DNA from: Raphanus sativus
Taxonomy: Eukaryota > Streptophyta > Magnoliopsida > Brassicales > Brassicaceae
Reading direction: 5' to 3'
Length of the DNA stretch: 64,000 bases
NCBI RefSeq assembly: GCF_000801105.2
Contig: NC_079512.1
Span: 2,418,263 to 2,482,262, forward strand
Below are positions 12,480 to 23,699 of the stretch, piece after piece (the first letter of the stretch is position 1; every line of letters begins with the position of its first letter). A program made the position numbers and the translations under genes. The notes below the pieces were generated by a model that was not told the DNA's origin, made no database searches, and saw only the letters and a program-made list of their open reading frames with translations.

Positions 12480-13290
12480 GGGACGACCATCTATTTTCCT
12501 ACGATAACTATCATATAGCATTAAATCTCCATCAAACTATGACTCTATACTAGATCCACACAAAATGAAAGTTACAAACTTATTTTTCTCGTGTAACTGG
12601 TTTAATGGTTTTAATTGATTTATTCTTGACTAAATAATTTAAAATCAATTAAACCAAACAAAATTTTAATTTATAAATATATTTTAATTTATTTTTTCAC
12701 AACCTTTCTTCTACTTCTTTTTACCAAACCTCATGAAGTAACTTTTGATGAAGTCTCTATAGTGACGTCTTAAATTGCAATTAGTTTTTTCCCATGACTA
12801 ACAATAAAGTCGAAACATAACTCAAGTTGTCTTTTTTCATCACCATAGAATGAATAGCTGATAAAGATCAAATCTTTTCTAGAGTGAACTAATCAAGATC
12901 TGGCTATTTTCTCCAGCCGCTGAACTCATCTATTACATTAAACAACTTCTTAAGCTCAAAGAAAATGTTTGAGCGATAACCTTGATGAAAGCTGAAGGAG
13001 ATGATGATGATTTGGTAAAAGAAAAGAGGTGAAAATGTGTTTTCTTAAAAATAATTTAAGAATTAAAAATTTATTTCGTTTAATTGATTTTAAATTATTT
13101 GGTCAAGAGTAAACCGATTAAAACCAGTAAATCGGTTTAAATAATTGATTTATGGATAAATAAGTATTGAACTATCAGTTTGAAAAATAATAGATTTGAA
13201 ACTTTTATTTCGTGTGGATCTAACACGAAGTTATAATTTGGTGAAAACTTGGTGCTATATGATAGTTATCATGGAAAAACAGATCATCAT
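12480..13290. mobile_element. Long inverted-repeat (foldback or MULE-like) element
   Basis: The left arm (about 12480-12680) and right arm (about 13050-13290) are inverted copies. GATAACTATCATATAGCA near 12502 matches the complement of TGCTATATGATAGTTATC near 13252, and TAGATCCACACAAAATGAAA matches the complement of the right-arm segment near 13200-13222. Arms of ~200 bp around a non-coding ~370-bp core suit a non-autonomous Mutator-like or foldback element. Exact ends and target duplication were not resolved. Confidence 0.65.
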
Positions 13291-13615
13291 TCATAAAATG
13301 AAAGTAATCGTCATAGCTTCTGCAGAATTTTCCATGGACAGCCTGTCACACGATAATTACATCTCTACCGTAACATGTTTTGTCCCCTTTAGCATTATGA
13401 CCTCATTCACTTTCTAACAATTTATCTGGCTTTGATTTAAAAATGAATCGAACAACCAACCAAAAATGGCAGAGTTTAGAGCATTTTCAAACCTATTCTA
13501 TATTTTATTTCAAAATAGGGCAAGAAATAGAGTAATAAACAAAAAGTAAAAATATTACTTTATAAATGAAATATTTTTTTAGTTCTATTTCCACTTTATT
13601 TTAGAGTAAAATATA

Positions 13616-13875
13616 CTCCCTCTGTTTCATAATAAGTGTCACTCTGAGTTCATTTTCTTGTTACACAAAGAGTGTCACTTTACAATTCCAATGTAAATTA
13701 TACTAACTTTTAGCTGAAAATTAATTGCAAACTGCATGATTTTATAAATAATTTTATTTATCTACAATACTATTGGTCAAAGAGGTATAATTAATTACAA
13801 CTTACATATATTTCAACAACTTTCTTAATCTGTGTGAAAAATGTCACAATGACACTCTTTAAGAAACGGAGGGAG
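13616..13875 (-). mobile_element. Stowaway-type MITE, copy 2 (inverted relative to copy 1)
   Basis: 260-bp element bounded by CTCCCTCTGTTTCATAATAAG and CTTTAAGAAACGGAGGGAG with TA on both sides (13614-13615, 13876-13877). Its complement aligns along its whole length with the element at 9617-9877, including TTACACAAAGAGTGTCACTT and AATTAATTGCAAACTGCAT. Confidence 0.9.
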
Positions 13876-14175
13876 TAATAGGTTTGGAAATATCTTTACT
13901 AACTATTGTATCCTGGTTTTACTAATGTTCATGAAATTAATTAGGTTCTTGAATCATATCCTTCGGAAATACACAAGAAATTGTTAAGGAAATAATTGCA
14001 TTAATTTCTCAGGTTAGGATAGCTTGATGCTACCAAGAAGGCATCTTCTTAAAAATAGTATTTATAGTAGCATCAAGCTATTATCTACATTGCAGAACCA
14101 CTATAGTACTTGAATCTTGATTTGTTAATGTTCAAAAAATACAACAGAGTAATGTATTCTAAGAAAGATTACCAA

Positions 14176-14798
14176 GGGGCTGACTGGTTTTCCCGCTATC
14201 ACCCGCAAACGCAGCTTTTGCGGTTCATAGCGGTTGTTGGCGTTTCGAAACAATCACAGAAAACGCTACAAATCGCTTCAAACCGCTCCGAACCTCTTAA
14301 AATCAAAAGCTGGTTCCAGCTAGCGTTTGCGGTTGCGGGCGGTTGCGGGAGGGTAATTTTTTTTTCTTTAAAAATAGAATAAATAAAAATAATACTAAAA
14401 ATATCCAATAAAAATTTTCAATTGAAATAATAGAAATTGTAAAATGTATTCATATTATATTTCAATTTATATTATTAAAATTCAAAACTAAAATATTTTC
14501 TATAAATTTTTAAAATTGAATAATATGATTTTATAAATATAAATTTTATATTTATCATATTATTATGATTTTTAATATTTTTATAATTACATAAAATGTA
14601 AATATTGTTAAATTATTATTTAGCAGATGTTGCGTTTGGTAGTTTACCAGTCATAAGAGTCCCGCAAACGCAACAATTTCTAACAGCTGTATCAGTCGTA
14701 CAAATCTCTAGAAAACGCTTAAAACCGCAACCACCCGCACCTGCAAACTCCCGCAACCGCAACCGCAACCGCAACTGCTGCGGTTACACCAGTCAGAC
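14176..14798 (+). mobile_element. GC-box MITE (TGACTGG ends), copy 1
   Basis: Starts GGGGCTGACTGGTTTTCCCG and ends with the complement of GTCTGACTGGTGTAACCGC. Both flanks are packed with CCGCAAACGC/GCGGTTGCGGG words, and the ~300-bp centre is pure AT-rich sequence. A near full-length inverted copy sits at 29149-29754. The TIR/AT-core design suggests a hAT-like MITE, but I could not find matching target duplications. Confidence 0.75.
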
Positions 14799-14980
14799 AA
14801 GAGGGATACTGACATACTGTTGAGAATTGTTAAGATATGAAATGTATACATTCACACATAAATCAAACCAAAAAGGCAGTTTGATGTAATAACTGTAGAA
14901 GAACTCCCAACAATGTCTGAATCTCATATCTCTCTCTACTCTTTGCCACCCTCCACGCTTTCTCCCCAAGCAACCCTTTT

Positions 14981-15781
14981 TTTTTTTTAGAATAATAAGA
15001 TTTTAAAATACAATTTTTAAATTACATGGCATAGACAGGAAACTAGTTATAAACCGATCCTAGACCGGCAAGTTACTAAACCGACACGGAACTGTAGTTA
15101 CCGCTCGCCAGAAAAGAAACCCCATCCATCCATCACATCGCAAGAAGGCAGAGCCCACACGGAACAGAGGCCAGACATGCGCCTCCTCTGAGAACCAGAG
15201 AAAGGTTTCTTCCTCCGCCGAAGACTTGAGCCATCGCCGGTCTACGATAACCCTCGAGCTCCAGGGACGGACTCCTCCACCGTGGGAACCGGTTAACCAC
15301 GGACAAGAAAACAGAGCAGCCGGGAGCATGAGCAAGAACTACCTACACCACGAAGCACGAAAACAACAGATCCGAGGGAGATCTACTCCATATAGCCCCC
15401 CACGCGCCACCATCACGCATGCAAGAGAACCGGTGAGCGAAGAAAATTCCCGGGAATTGCATACGAGGTTCCAAAAGCCGACTCCGGATGACTCCGACTC
15501 TCCACGAGCCTCATCGTCCCTCCAAATACCCCGCCGCCGACAAATCTGAGAATCCGCCATGGTCAGACCCCATTTCCGGAAGCAAGCGAAAGGTTCAGAG
15601 CTTCAACATATCGACAAGAGAGAGGAAGAGACCAGCCGAAGCAAAGGAAAAAAAAGGAGAAAAGAGGATTCCGGCAGAGACGGCGAGCCGCCTGGCCGGA
15701 GAAGACGATCGAGAATTGCTTTTAGGTCTTAGAGAGAAGGAGGAGCGTTTAGAGAGAGAAGATTGTTATTGAAAATGAACC
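14981..15781 (-). mobile_element. Poly(A) retroposon with 17-bp target duplication (Sadhu-like or truncated LINE)
   Basis: A GC-rich ~800-bp block interrupts AT-rich DNA. It is bounded by the perfect 17-bp direct repeat CCCCAAGCAACCCTTTT (14964-14980 and 15782-15798). On the minus strand it ends in a short A run (14981-14988), the hallmark of target-primed reverse transcription by LINE machinery. The minus strand starts CAATAACAATCTTCTCTCTC and contains two modest frames (about 73 codons at 15560-15339 and 91 at 15335-15060) matching nothing I know. Arabidopsis Sadhu retroposons (~900 bp, poly(A), no clear protein) are the closest described class; a 5'-truncated LINE or processed retrocopy is also possible. 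Confidence 0.75.
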
Positions 15782-15799
15782 CCCCAAGCAACCCTTTTC

Positions 15800-18700
15800 C
15801 TTTCTTGCTATGCTTTTTACACCAATTTGGTTTAACTAAAGTATTCAACTTTATGCCTGGTCCACCTAAACCGATCTCTGGTCAATTAAAGGATTTATTT
15901 GTGTAAAGAACAAAAAAAATTAGTTCTGTATAAAGAGCGTGACTTTGAGTATTTAGAGGGGATTGTTAACAAGTGAATTCGCAATCTATCTAATTTTTAA
16001 AATCTATCAATTTTTAAAACCCACCCACTTTAAACAAAATCATTTCCCAATAACCCTTCCTTAGTGAATTTGTGTTTTTTGTGGTCATGGCTTAATTTCC
16101 CTTAATTAAATGCATTTAAAGTTGCATCAACCTGGCGATTGGATTAAAGCCAATGAAATATTTGTAGATAGCCACCGTTTATATATGGGACCGTTTATAT
16201 ATACATAAGAATTCTTAGCTGAATGAAAATGAAAACAGTGATTTGTCCCTATCAGCTCTCTTTCTTTCTGAAAAACAAAACTTAAGGGTTATGTGTATCC
16301 AATTTGTTTTGTAGCCAAAACCAAAACGACTCCTACTACTTCACCGTTTCGGCGGATGCACATAGAGACTTACGGGGACACGTGACCCCATCTCTTTTCT
16401 AATTTTCCTTCACTAATTTACATCGACTTTGTGTAATGCCTTCAATGTCGAAATTAAACATGATGAAAATGTACTATGTGCCCCGTCTCAATATTGTTTT
16501 ATATCACGGGGAACACTTGCTTTGTTGTTTTCTACAAAAACAAAACTAATCAGCTTGGTTTGTCTCTCAAGTCTCCCCCACTATTTCATGCTTCACTTTC
16601 TTACACTGATCTACCCGCTTACTTAAAACACAGTTTTTAGTTTGCGTGGAGGACAGTGAAGAATCTGTTGTCTTACTGTTATAGTGACAGAGGCAAGAAA
16701 CCAAACAGTTGTTTTCATCTACAATATTGTCTTCAAACTGATAATAGAAGATACCAAGGCTAATGCATCATCAAAAGTATTCTTCTTTTTTCTTCCATGT
16801 GAGTAAGATTTGTTAGTGTGTTTTGACAACTCAACACAACAATGACATAACATCCTCTGTTCATTGACTTTCCCTCATAAGAAGACTAACGTAGTAACAA
16901 CTTTCGTTAATATAGTAACTAGTCCTTAATTCACAAAGCAAGTATTCAGGATTACCAAAAAAATAGTGACTTGGATGAGAAAAGCACCACTTATCATGTT
17001 GCGTCTTGGGCTTCTTTACTACCGCGCTTTCAACGCAACTGGTTTTCACGCTCCATTGTCCTCTATTTTTTTTCGTCAGCAGCTCCATTGTCCTCTATGT
17101 GGGCTTTTTAGACCAAAATAGAATGGGTCTTCATTAATAAGCATAAACTATATTGATTGGGTCTTCAGGGCCCAATAAAAATAATTAAGTTCAAAAAGAT
17201 AGAAAGTCTTTGATCTGCCAGGGAAAAAGTGTTTGATTTAAAAACTTCGTTTATCAATTTTTTTTGATTCAGTAGTGTTTTGAATAATTCTTTTTTTGAT
17301 TAATGTTATGATATTTTCTAATAAGGATTAAAGATTAAAATATCTAATGACGAAGGGACTATTGTACCCGTGAGAAATGAAGAAACAGAAGACTTTATCA
17401 AATGTTAGCTAAGTGATGAATGCAGACAGTAATATCAGATCACACAGACGTGTTTGGTATGATATGATACTTTTTCTTTTTCTTTGAAGAAATGATATGC
17501 TCTGTATTTGTCTGTCATGATCTCCTCTAATCCTCTTATCTCGACTTTATCGCGTTTTGCCTTAATACAAATATATATATATATATATTCTTTTTTTTCT
17601 TTTTGGGGTAAAATTTTGCCTTGTATATTTCTTACCAAACAACAAAATTTTAAACGATTTTGGTTTAGTTAAAGATCTTAAACAACATATTATATTATGT
17701 CTCATGTATCTTGACGAATTAAAGATTCCAGACACAAATCATCATATAAACACATTTTTGACAAGTCAATAGCTAGTTACAAATATAAACAGTAAGTTAA
17801 TTGAATTTCAAGATGGCAAAAAAGAAGTTAACTGAATTTCAATAATATAAGTTGGAAATGGTATGAAATAATTGATGCATGATTAATTAAATATGTACCT
17901 GACTAGTATAGAATATTCACAGATTGACAAGTCATGTTGAATGTAATAAAAGTATTATGATTTTATTCATGATGTTGAGGAAAATGGTACATATTTTATT
18001 CTTCTTCAATATGATGCCATCATGCCGCACAGATTAAAATGAATAAAAATGATTTGTGGGGATTGGAAAATTCACACTGAAGACTTGTATATCGAACTTC
18101 TTAAAAATAAAAAGTTTCAGACTTTTGTTATATGAATTAATTTTAGTAGTTACAAATCATTTTCTTACAAGTATTATATTAATTGTAAAGATTTTTGTTT
18201 ATAAATAATTTTAATCAGACTATTAAATTTATACAAGATTTTTATTGCTAAGTAAAATTACGCTGGCAATAGATTTTTTTTTTAAATTTAAACAAGATTA
18301 TAAAAAGATTGTTATATCTATTGCCAACATATTTTTTAAAAAATATATTGCCAACATATTTAAACAAGTATTATATTATGTTGTCTGGATTCAAACAAGA
18401 CTTTTTATTGCTTTTGTATTTATTACTTTTTCCGTTTAATTTATTTTCTGATATACTTCTTTTTATTTCTGATATACATATCTATTAGTGATGTAAGTAG
18501 GATGTGGATGTCTTATCCAAAGAATACAAAACATTGAATTATTTTTAAAAACATTTCCTTTAGTAAATTATTGTAGTTATTTGTACTATCATTTTCCAAA
18601 TTAAAACTCGTGCAAATATTATTAGCTGGTCTTTAAAGATTGTATATGGTTTTTCCCTAAAGTTTCACAAAATAGTACTTATAGTGTTTTATATCAATAG

Positions 18701-19376
18701 ATTTTTAGCACTTCACACATATTAAAAAACAAATTAAAATCTGGTAAAAAATACATAAGTTTATGATTAATAATTTTTGATAAATTAAATCAATAATAAC
18801 TTGATAAACTCAATTATTTTAAAATACTTACAACATATTATTACTAAATAATAATTTTAAATATGTCTGATGTATTTAAAATTTTTATCACTTACAAATA
18901 GAAATAATAGTGTTTTTCTTTATATATAGAAGTCCTTATCTTATCTATTGCCAACATATTTTCTAAAATTTTGCATTGGTAACATATATTTTTAGTTTTA
19001 GAAAAAAAGAAAAGAAAATCTAACACAGATAAATTATCCATTAAGCCAAACAAGAAACCTTGGTTTTGTCTAAATTTGATTTAAGACGACCTTATTAACT
19101 TTGATCTTTAAAAAAAAAAAAAAAAAACTCTCTGAAGCAGTCTCTCCTCTCCAGCGTATAATCACGACATTACAGCCATACATAACCCCACAATTCCATT
19201 TTTCTCATTTTCTAAATAATCCCTTCTTCCTCGCCAAAACACCAATCTTGTAGATCCTCTAAACCGACAAGAAAGTCCAACACCTTTCTTTTCTCCGGTT
19301 TAGAATCTGCATTTTAAAGCTTTTCTCTTTTTTTGCTTGTTCTTGAAGCTTTTTAGATAAGAATCAAAAGAAAAAG
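15800..19376. other. Intergenic region upstream of ERDL6
   Basis: No protein-coding gene seen; frames at 16429-17088 and 17435-18439 are short and AT-driven. A (TA)n run lies near 17570-17588, and TATATTGCCAACATATTT-like words recur at 18325, 18345 and 18950. 19130-19376 is a typical TC-rich plant 5' leader for ERDL6. Confidence 0.55.
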
Positions 19377-19960
19377 ATGAGTTTCAGGGATGAAACAGAG
19401 GATGCGAGGAATGATCTGCGGCGGCCTTTTATCCACACGGGGAGTTGGTACAGGATGGGCTCGAGACAATCTAGTATGATGGGTTCCTCTCAGATTATTA
19501 AAGACAGCTCGATCTCTGTTCTTGCTTGTGTCTTGATCGTTGCTCTTGGTCCTATTCAATTCGGTTTCACTGTAAGAACAAAAATAAATATCCAAACTTT
19601 TCCTCTGTTTTTTCTTTTTTTTTTTTGAAGAAAAGGTTTGACCTTTTGATGGAAAAAACTCTGTTTTTGTTTTGTATCTTTTGGGTTCAGTGTGGTTATT
19701 CTTCTCCAACTCAAGCTGCAATCACCAAGGATCTTGGTTTAACTGTATCCGAGGTAATTAGAACCAATCTCTCTCTGTATATGGCTCTATGGTTTTTGAT
19801 AATGGGGTCTTGACTTTGTTCTGTTGGTCCATGTATTAGTACTCTGTGTTTGGTTCTCTGTCCAATGTGGGTGCTATGGTTGGTGCAATTGCTAGTGGTC
19901 AGATTGCAGAATACATTGGAAGAAAAGGGGTATGAGCTTTTGCTGATTCTGTTTTGATCC

Positions 19961-20054
<94 letters not shown>

Positions 20055-22098
20055 CTCTTCTTACTTTGTCTGGGACAGTCTCTGATGATTGCTGCAATTC
20101 CAAATATCATTGGATGGCTCTGCATATCATTTGCAAAAGTGAGTTATCTTGTTGTCATCCAATTTTCCTTCAATTCAGTTTCTGAACATGTTGGTTTTTG
20201 TGTTAGGATACTTCTTTTCTTTACATGGGAAGGCTTTTAGAAGGCTTTGGTGTTGGTATCATCTCTTACACGGTAACCACTCAAACTCACCTAGTCTTGT
20301 TCTTCCTTATGAAAATAATTCATTTGGTGTATTTATGCAACTCTTCTCTTCAGGTGCCTGTATATATCGCTGAGATTGCTCCACAAAACATGAGAGGAGG
20401 ATTGGGTTCGGTTAACCAGGTTTTTGAAAAATGTCTTAAACCAATTTTGATGAACATGCAACTACTTTTCTCTGCTAACTATTTAATATTTTTTTTTCTG
20501 TAGCTTTCGGTAACAATTGGAATAATGCTGGCTTACTTACTTGGCCTCTTTGTTCCATGGAGAATTCTAGCAGTTCTTGGTAAAACCTTGAGACCATTTT
20601 TTTTTTATCTGTAAAGCTCTAAAGCACTTTCTTGATTTGTATTCCTTTAACCTTAATAGGGACATTGCCTTGCATAGTACTCATACCAGGCCTCTTTTTC
20701 ATCCCTGAATCCCCTCGCTGGCTGGTACATTTTTCTTTTTTTAGCTCAGTGCATGTTGTGGTTAATCCACACTCTAATGAGACGCTTTCTTTTTTTTTGT
20801 TTAAAATGTTAGGCAAAAATGGGTATGACTGATGATTTTGAGACTTCGTTACAAGTCCTTAGGGGATTTGAGACGGATATTACCGTTGAGGTTAATGAGA
20901 TCAAGGTATATTAATTACATCTAACTAAGTTGTTGGTTTCAAAAAGGTACCATGAAGACAGATGTTTAAAACACTTACTTTTTTTTTGTAATAAATGTGC
21001 AGAGATCTGTAGCATCATCTACAAAGAGATCATCTACAGTTCGGTTTGTAGATCTCAAGCGCAGGAGATACTACTTCCCTCTCATGGTTGGTATTGGGTT
21101 GCTTGTACTTCAACAACTCGGTGGAATCAATGGCGTCCTGTTTTATTCTAGTACAATCTTTGAATCTGCAGGTAGGGCCTTGCCTTAAGAACACCTGATG
21201 CTTCTTGTTTCATAGTGTCTTATATTCTCTTCTTTTTTTTCATAATTATAGGAGTTACCTCGAGTAACGCAGCAACATTTGGAGTCGGTGCTATTCAGGT
21301 AGTGGCCACTGCAATCTCAACATGGTTGGTGGACAAAGCAGGTCGTAGGCTTCTACTTACAGTGAGTATCAATCAGTTCATTAGTTTCATATCTTTAAGA
21401 CAAAACTATTAAGGCAAATGGAAATGTTTTTGTAGATCTCTTCTATTGGGATGACTATTAGCCTTGTGATTGTCGCAGCTGCTTTCTACCTTAAGGTAAT
21501 TTTTATTAACTTCTCTCAACACCATTGTTTTTATCTTCTCCACCAATCTGCGGTTTAATCTTTTTGAGTTTTTGCATGTAGGGATTTGTGTCTCCTGATT
21601 CAGACATGTACAATATGTTGAGCATCTTGTCAGTGGTTGGAGTAGTGGTAAGTTTGTTTGTCTTTTGTTATATATTGAAACTTATTATCTTTGCTTTTAA
21701 CACTGTTGGATCATTCATTACACAGGCAATGGTTGTTACTTTCTCACTGGGAATGGGACCGATTCCATGGCTCATTATGTCTGAGGTATAATTTAGAAAG
21801 TTAGAACTTAAAAAAAAGCGTTAATGAAACTACCTTCTGATTGATTATTGTTGTCGTTTTGATGAAACAGATCCTTCCTGTGAACATAAAGGGTTTAGCT
21901 GGGAGTATAGCAACTTTAGCGAATTGGTTCTTCTCATGGTTGATCACCATGACTGCAAACCTGCTCTTAGCCTGGAGCAGTGGAGGAACTTTCACCCTGT
22001 ACGGTGTGGTTTGTGCGTTCACGGTGGTGTTTGTGACTCTGTGGGTTCCTGAGACCAAAGGGAAAACGCTTGAAGAACTTCAAGCCTTGTTCAGATGA
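19377..22098 (+). CDS. ERDL6: Vacuolar sugar transporter ERD6-like 6 (ERDL6)
   Basis: MFS sugar-porter protein of 488 residues from 15 exons: 19377-19571, 19691-19753, 19840-19929, 20079-20138, 20207-20272, 20354-20419, 20504-20579, 20660-20724, 20813-20905, 21003-21171, 21252-21361, 21436-21495, 21582-21647, 21726-21785, 21871-22098. All introns are GT-AG and the joined frame stays open. Family marks: EYIGRKG after TM2-3, PESPRWL at the end of TM6, [14 protein letters not shown] in TM7, DKAGRR in the second-half loop, [11 protein letters not shown] at the C-terminus; about 12 membrane segments. The sequence follows recalled Arabidopsis At1g75220 (487 aa), a tonoplast proton-coupled exporter of glucose from the vacuole. 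A close paralogue (At1g19450) exists, so the symbol rests partly on neighbourhood. Intron 3 carries a ~90-bp ATA microsatellite. Confidence 0.95.
19963..20053. repeat. (ATA)n microsatellite in ERDL6 intron 3
   Basis: About 30 uninterrupted ATA units inside the 149-bp third intron, ending about 25 bases before the acceptor at 20078. It creates spurious Leu- or Tyr-run reading frames on the minus strand. Length is likely polymorphic. Confidence 0.97.
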
Positions 22099-22560
22099 GA
22101 AAATTCTAAACAGTTTCATTCTTTTGTATTTATCTCTCTACATCTCTGTTTTGGCCAAAGAACAAGAAGAAACAAAGATATATGGTGAGAAATTGCTAAG
22201 ATTTGTTTGTTTGTTATGTCAATAATCTTCTGTCACAATGTTGTATATGACCACACTTTCATGTGTCTTTTTTTTTTTTAAATTTGATTAAGTTATTCCC
22301 ATAGACTATAACTATGACAGACTATTTGATCAAATTCAAATTCACTATTGCCACAATTATGAACAAAGAAAAGTTTGAAATCTGGTTTATAAGGATTGAA
22401 TTTCAATTTTTTTTTTTTGATAAAAAGTTTCTTGACAACTTATGTCACAAAAGAAAGGAATATATTCGTCGGTGAAAATCAGAATAAAGAATAAGATGGA
22501 CCTCATTGGGACAAGCTCAAAAAAAAGAATAAGATGGGCCTCATTGGGCCTAATTTAAAA
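22099..22560. other. ERDL6 3' flank
   Basis: 3' untranslated region and AT-rich spacer. AAGAATAAGATGG and CCTCATTGGG each occur twice in direct orientation at 22485-22550. Confidence 0.5.
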
Positions 22561-22639
22561 CTATTAAACCTATATGTGAAACTCATTTATCTGCAGGATA
22601 GACAAAAACTTGAGGTGAAGATACATCGTACGTATTATA

Positions 22640-23283
22640 ACATGACACGTGGAGATCGAAGCGCCGTCCATTTGAAAATTGTATCTGTTGCTCCGTTTAA
22701 AGATGCTCTGATGAATATTATATATCAGAGGGAATGTTAATTTCATCGGTTCATCACTTTTTAGGGTTCTCTCCCAATTTTTTCCTCTCGAAATTTCTAG
22801 AGACAAACAACTCTTTCGCCGAAGATTCTTACAGGCGGAAGTTCACGAGGCTCTTAAATTAGTAATTTTTATCTCGATTGATCCTGAATTTGTTTTTCTT
22901 GGTTCCGTTTATAGGGCTTGATTGGGTTTTTATGATTTTGATTTAGGGTTTCAAGTTTCCTCAATCGTTCCTTTGATTATTATTGTTGTAGCGATCCTGG
23001 AAAGCGTTTGAATGGGAGTGGAATCATCGTTTGAGGTAACATCTCGTCTGATTGTTTTTGTACGGACGATTAGTTTTCTTTGAGATGATTTGTATGTATT
23101 TTGAGCAATTGACATGAGAACCATGATATATTTGATTTACAGTATAACTTGGAACCTGATCGTGCTCTAGATTATGAATGTTATCCATATCTTGACTTCA
23201 AATTGGTTATATACCTACGTAACTTTCTGGGTTCAAAGATTGTTTCTTTTACTTGTTTTCACCGTACAAGTCACTCACTTTAG

Positions 23284-23320
<37 letters not shown>

Positions 23321-23340
23321 ACAGTTACAGGGGGTGTGGA
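22640..23340 (+). promoter_or_regulatory. Promoter-like start and 5' exon-like segments of an unrecognised locus
   Basis: Seen in order: a CACGTG G-box (22646-22651), a TATA-like TATTATATAT (22716-22725), then a TC-rich leader containing TTAGGGTTCTC. Splice-like junctions follow: a possible exon end GTTTGAG followed by GTAACATC at about 23035, an acceptor TTTACAG near 23142, and CAGTTACAG before GGGGTGTGG at about 23330. A short potential frame begins ATGGGAGTGGAATC near 23010 but does not extend into a recognisable protein. This looks like the 5' end of a spliced transcription unit reading into the array at 23.7-26.3 kb. Expression is inferred from sequence only. Confidence 0.45.
23285..23317. 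repeat. (CT)n microsatellite
   Basis: An uninterrupted CT run of about 33 bases, just upstream of the splice-like acceptor near 23330. Confidence 0.95.
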
Positions 23341-23699
23341 GAAACCATCATTGACAGATTGAAGTTCAGTGCGAATCTTTGACTTGAACGGCTAAAGAAG
23401 TAACAACAACAACAAAAACAGATAAGTTCTTTTACTTCTTTACTCTTTTATGTTTTGTAGACACTCTTCTACTGAAGATTCTTACTTTTAGTTATCGTTT
23501 TATCAACCCCTCAAAAGATCATGGGCAGACACTAATCTAATAGTGTTTCTGCCAGATTCTTGTTTTGGGGGACATTGTCCCGAGTCCCTTGTTGCGTGAA
23601 AAGCTTTAGACCCAGAGGAAATTTAAACCCATCTCCCTAGAAACTGTTGGTAATTGGTAGTGCATGTCTAAGAAAAGAGATGTTTGGGGGATGGAAAGT

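Noticed and set aside
15226..15772. Two ~100-codon plus-strand frames in a GC-rich block
   Set aside because: The block is a retroposon whose poly(A) tail is on the other strand; these frames are antisense and match nothing known.
19711..20125. Frames with long Tyr or Leu runs
   Set aside because: Created by the ATA microsatellite in ERDL6 intron 3, on the opposite strand to the gene.
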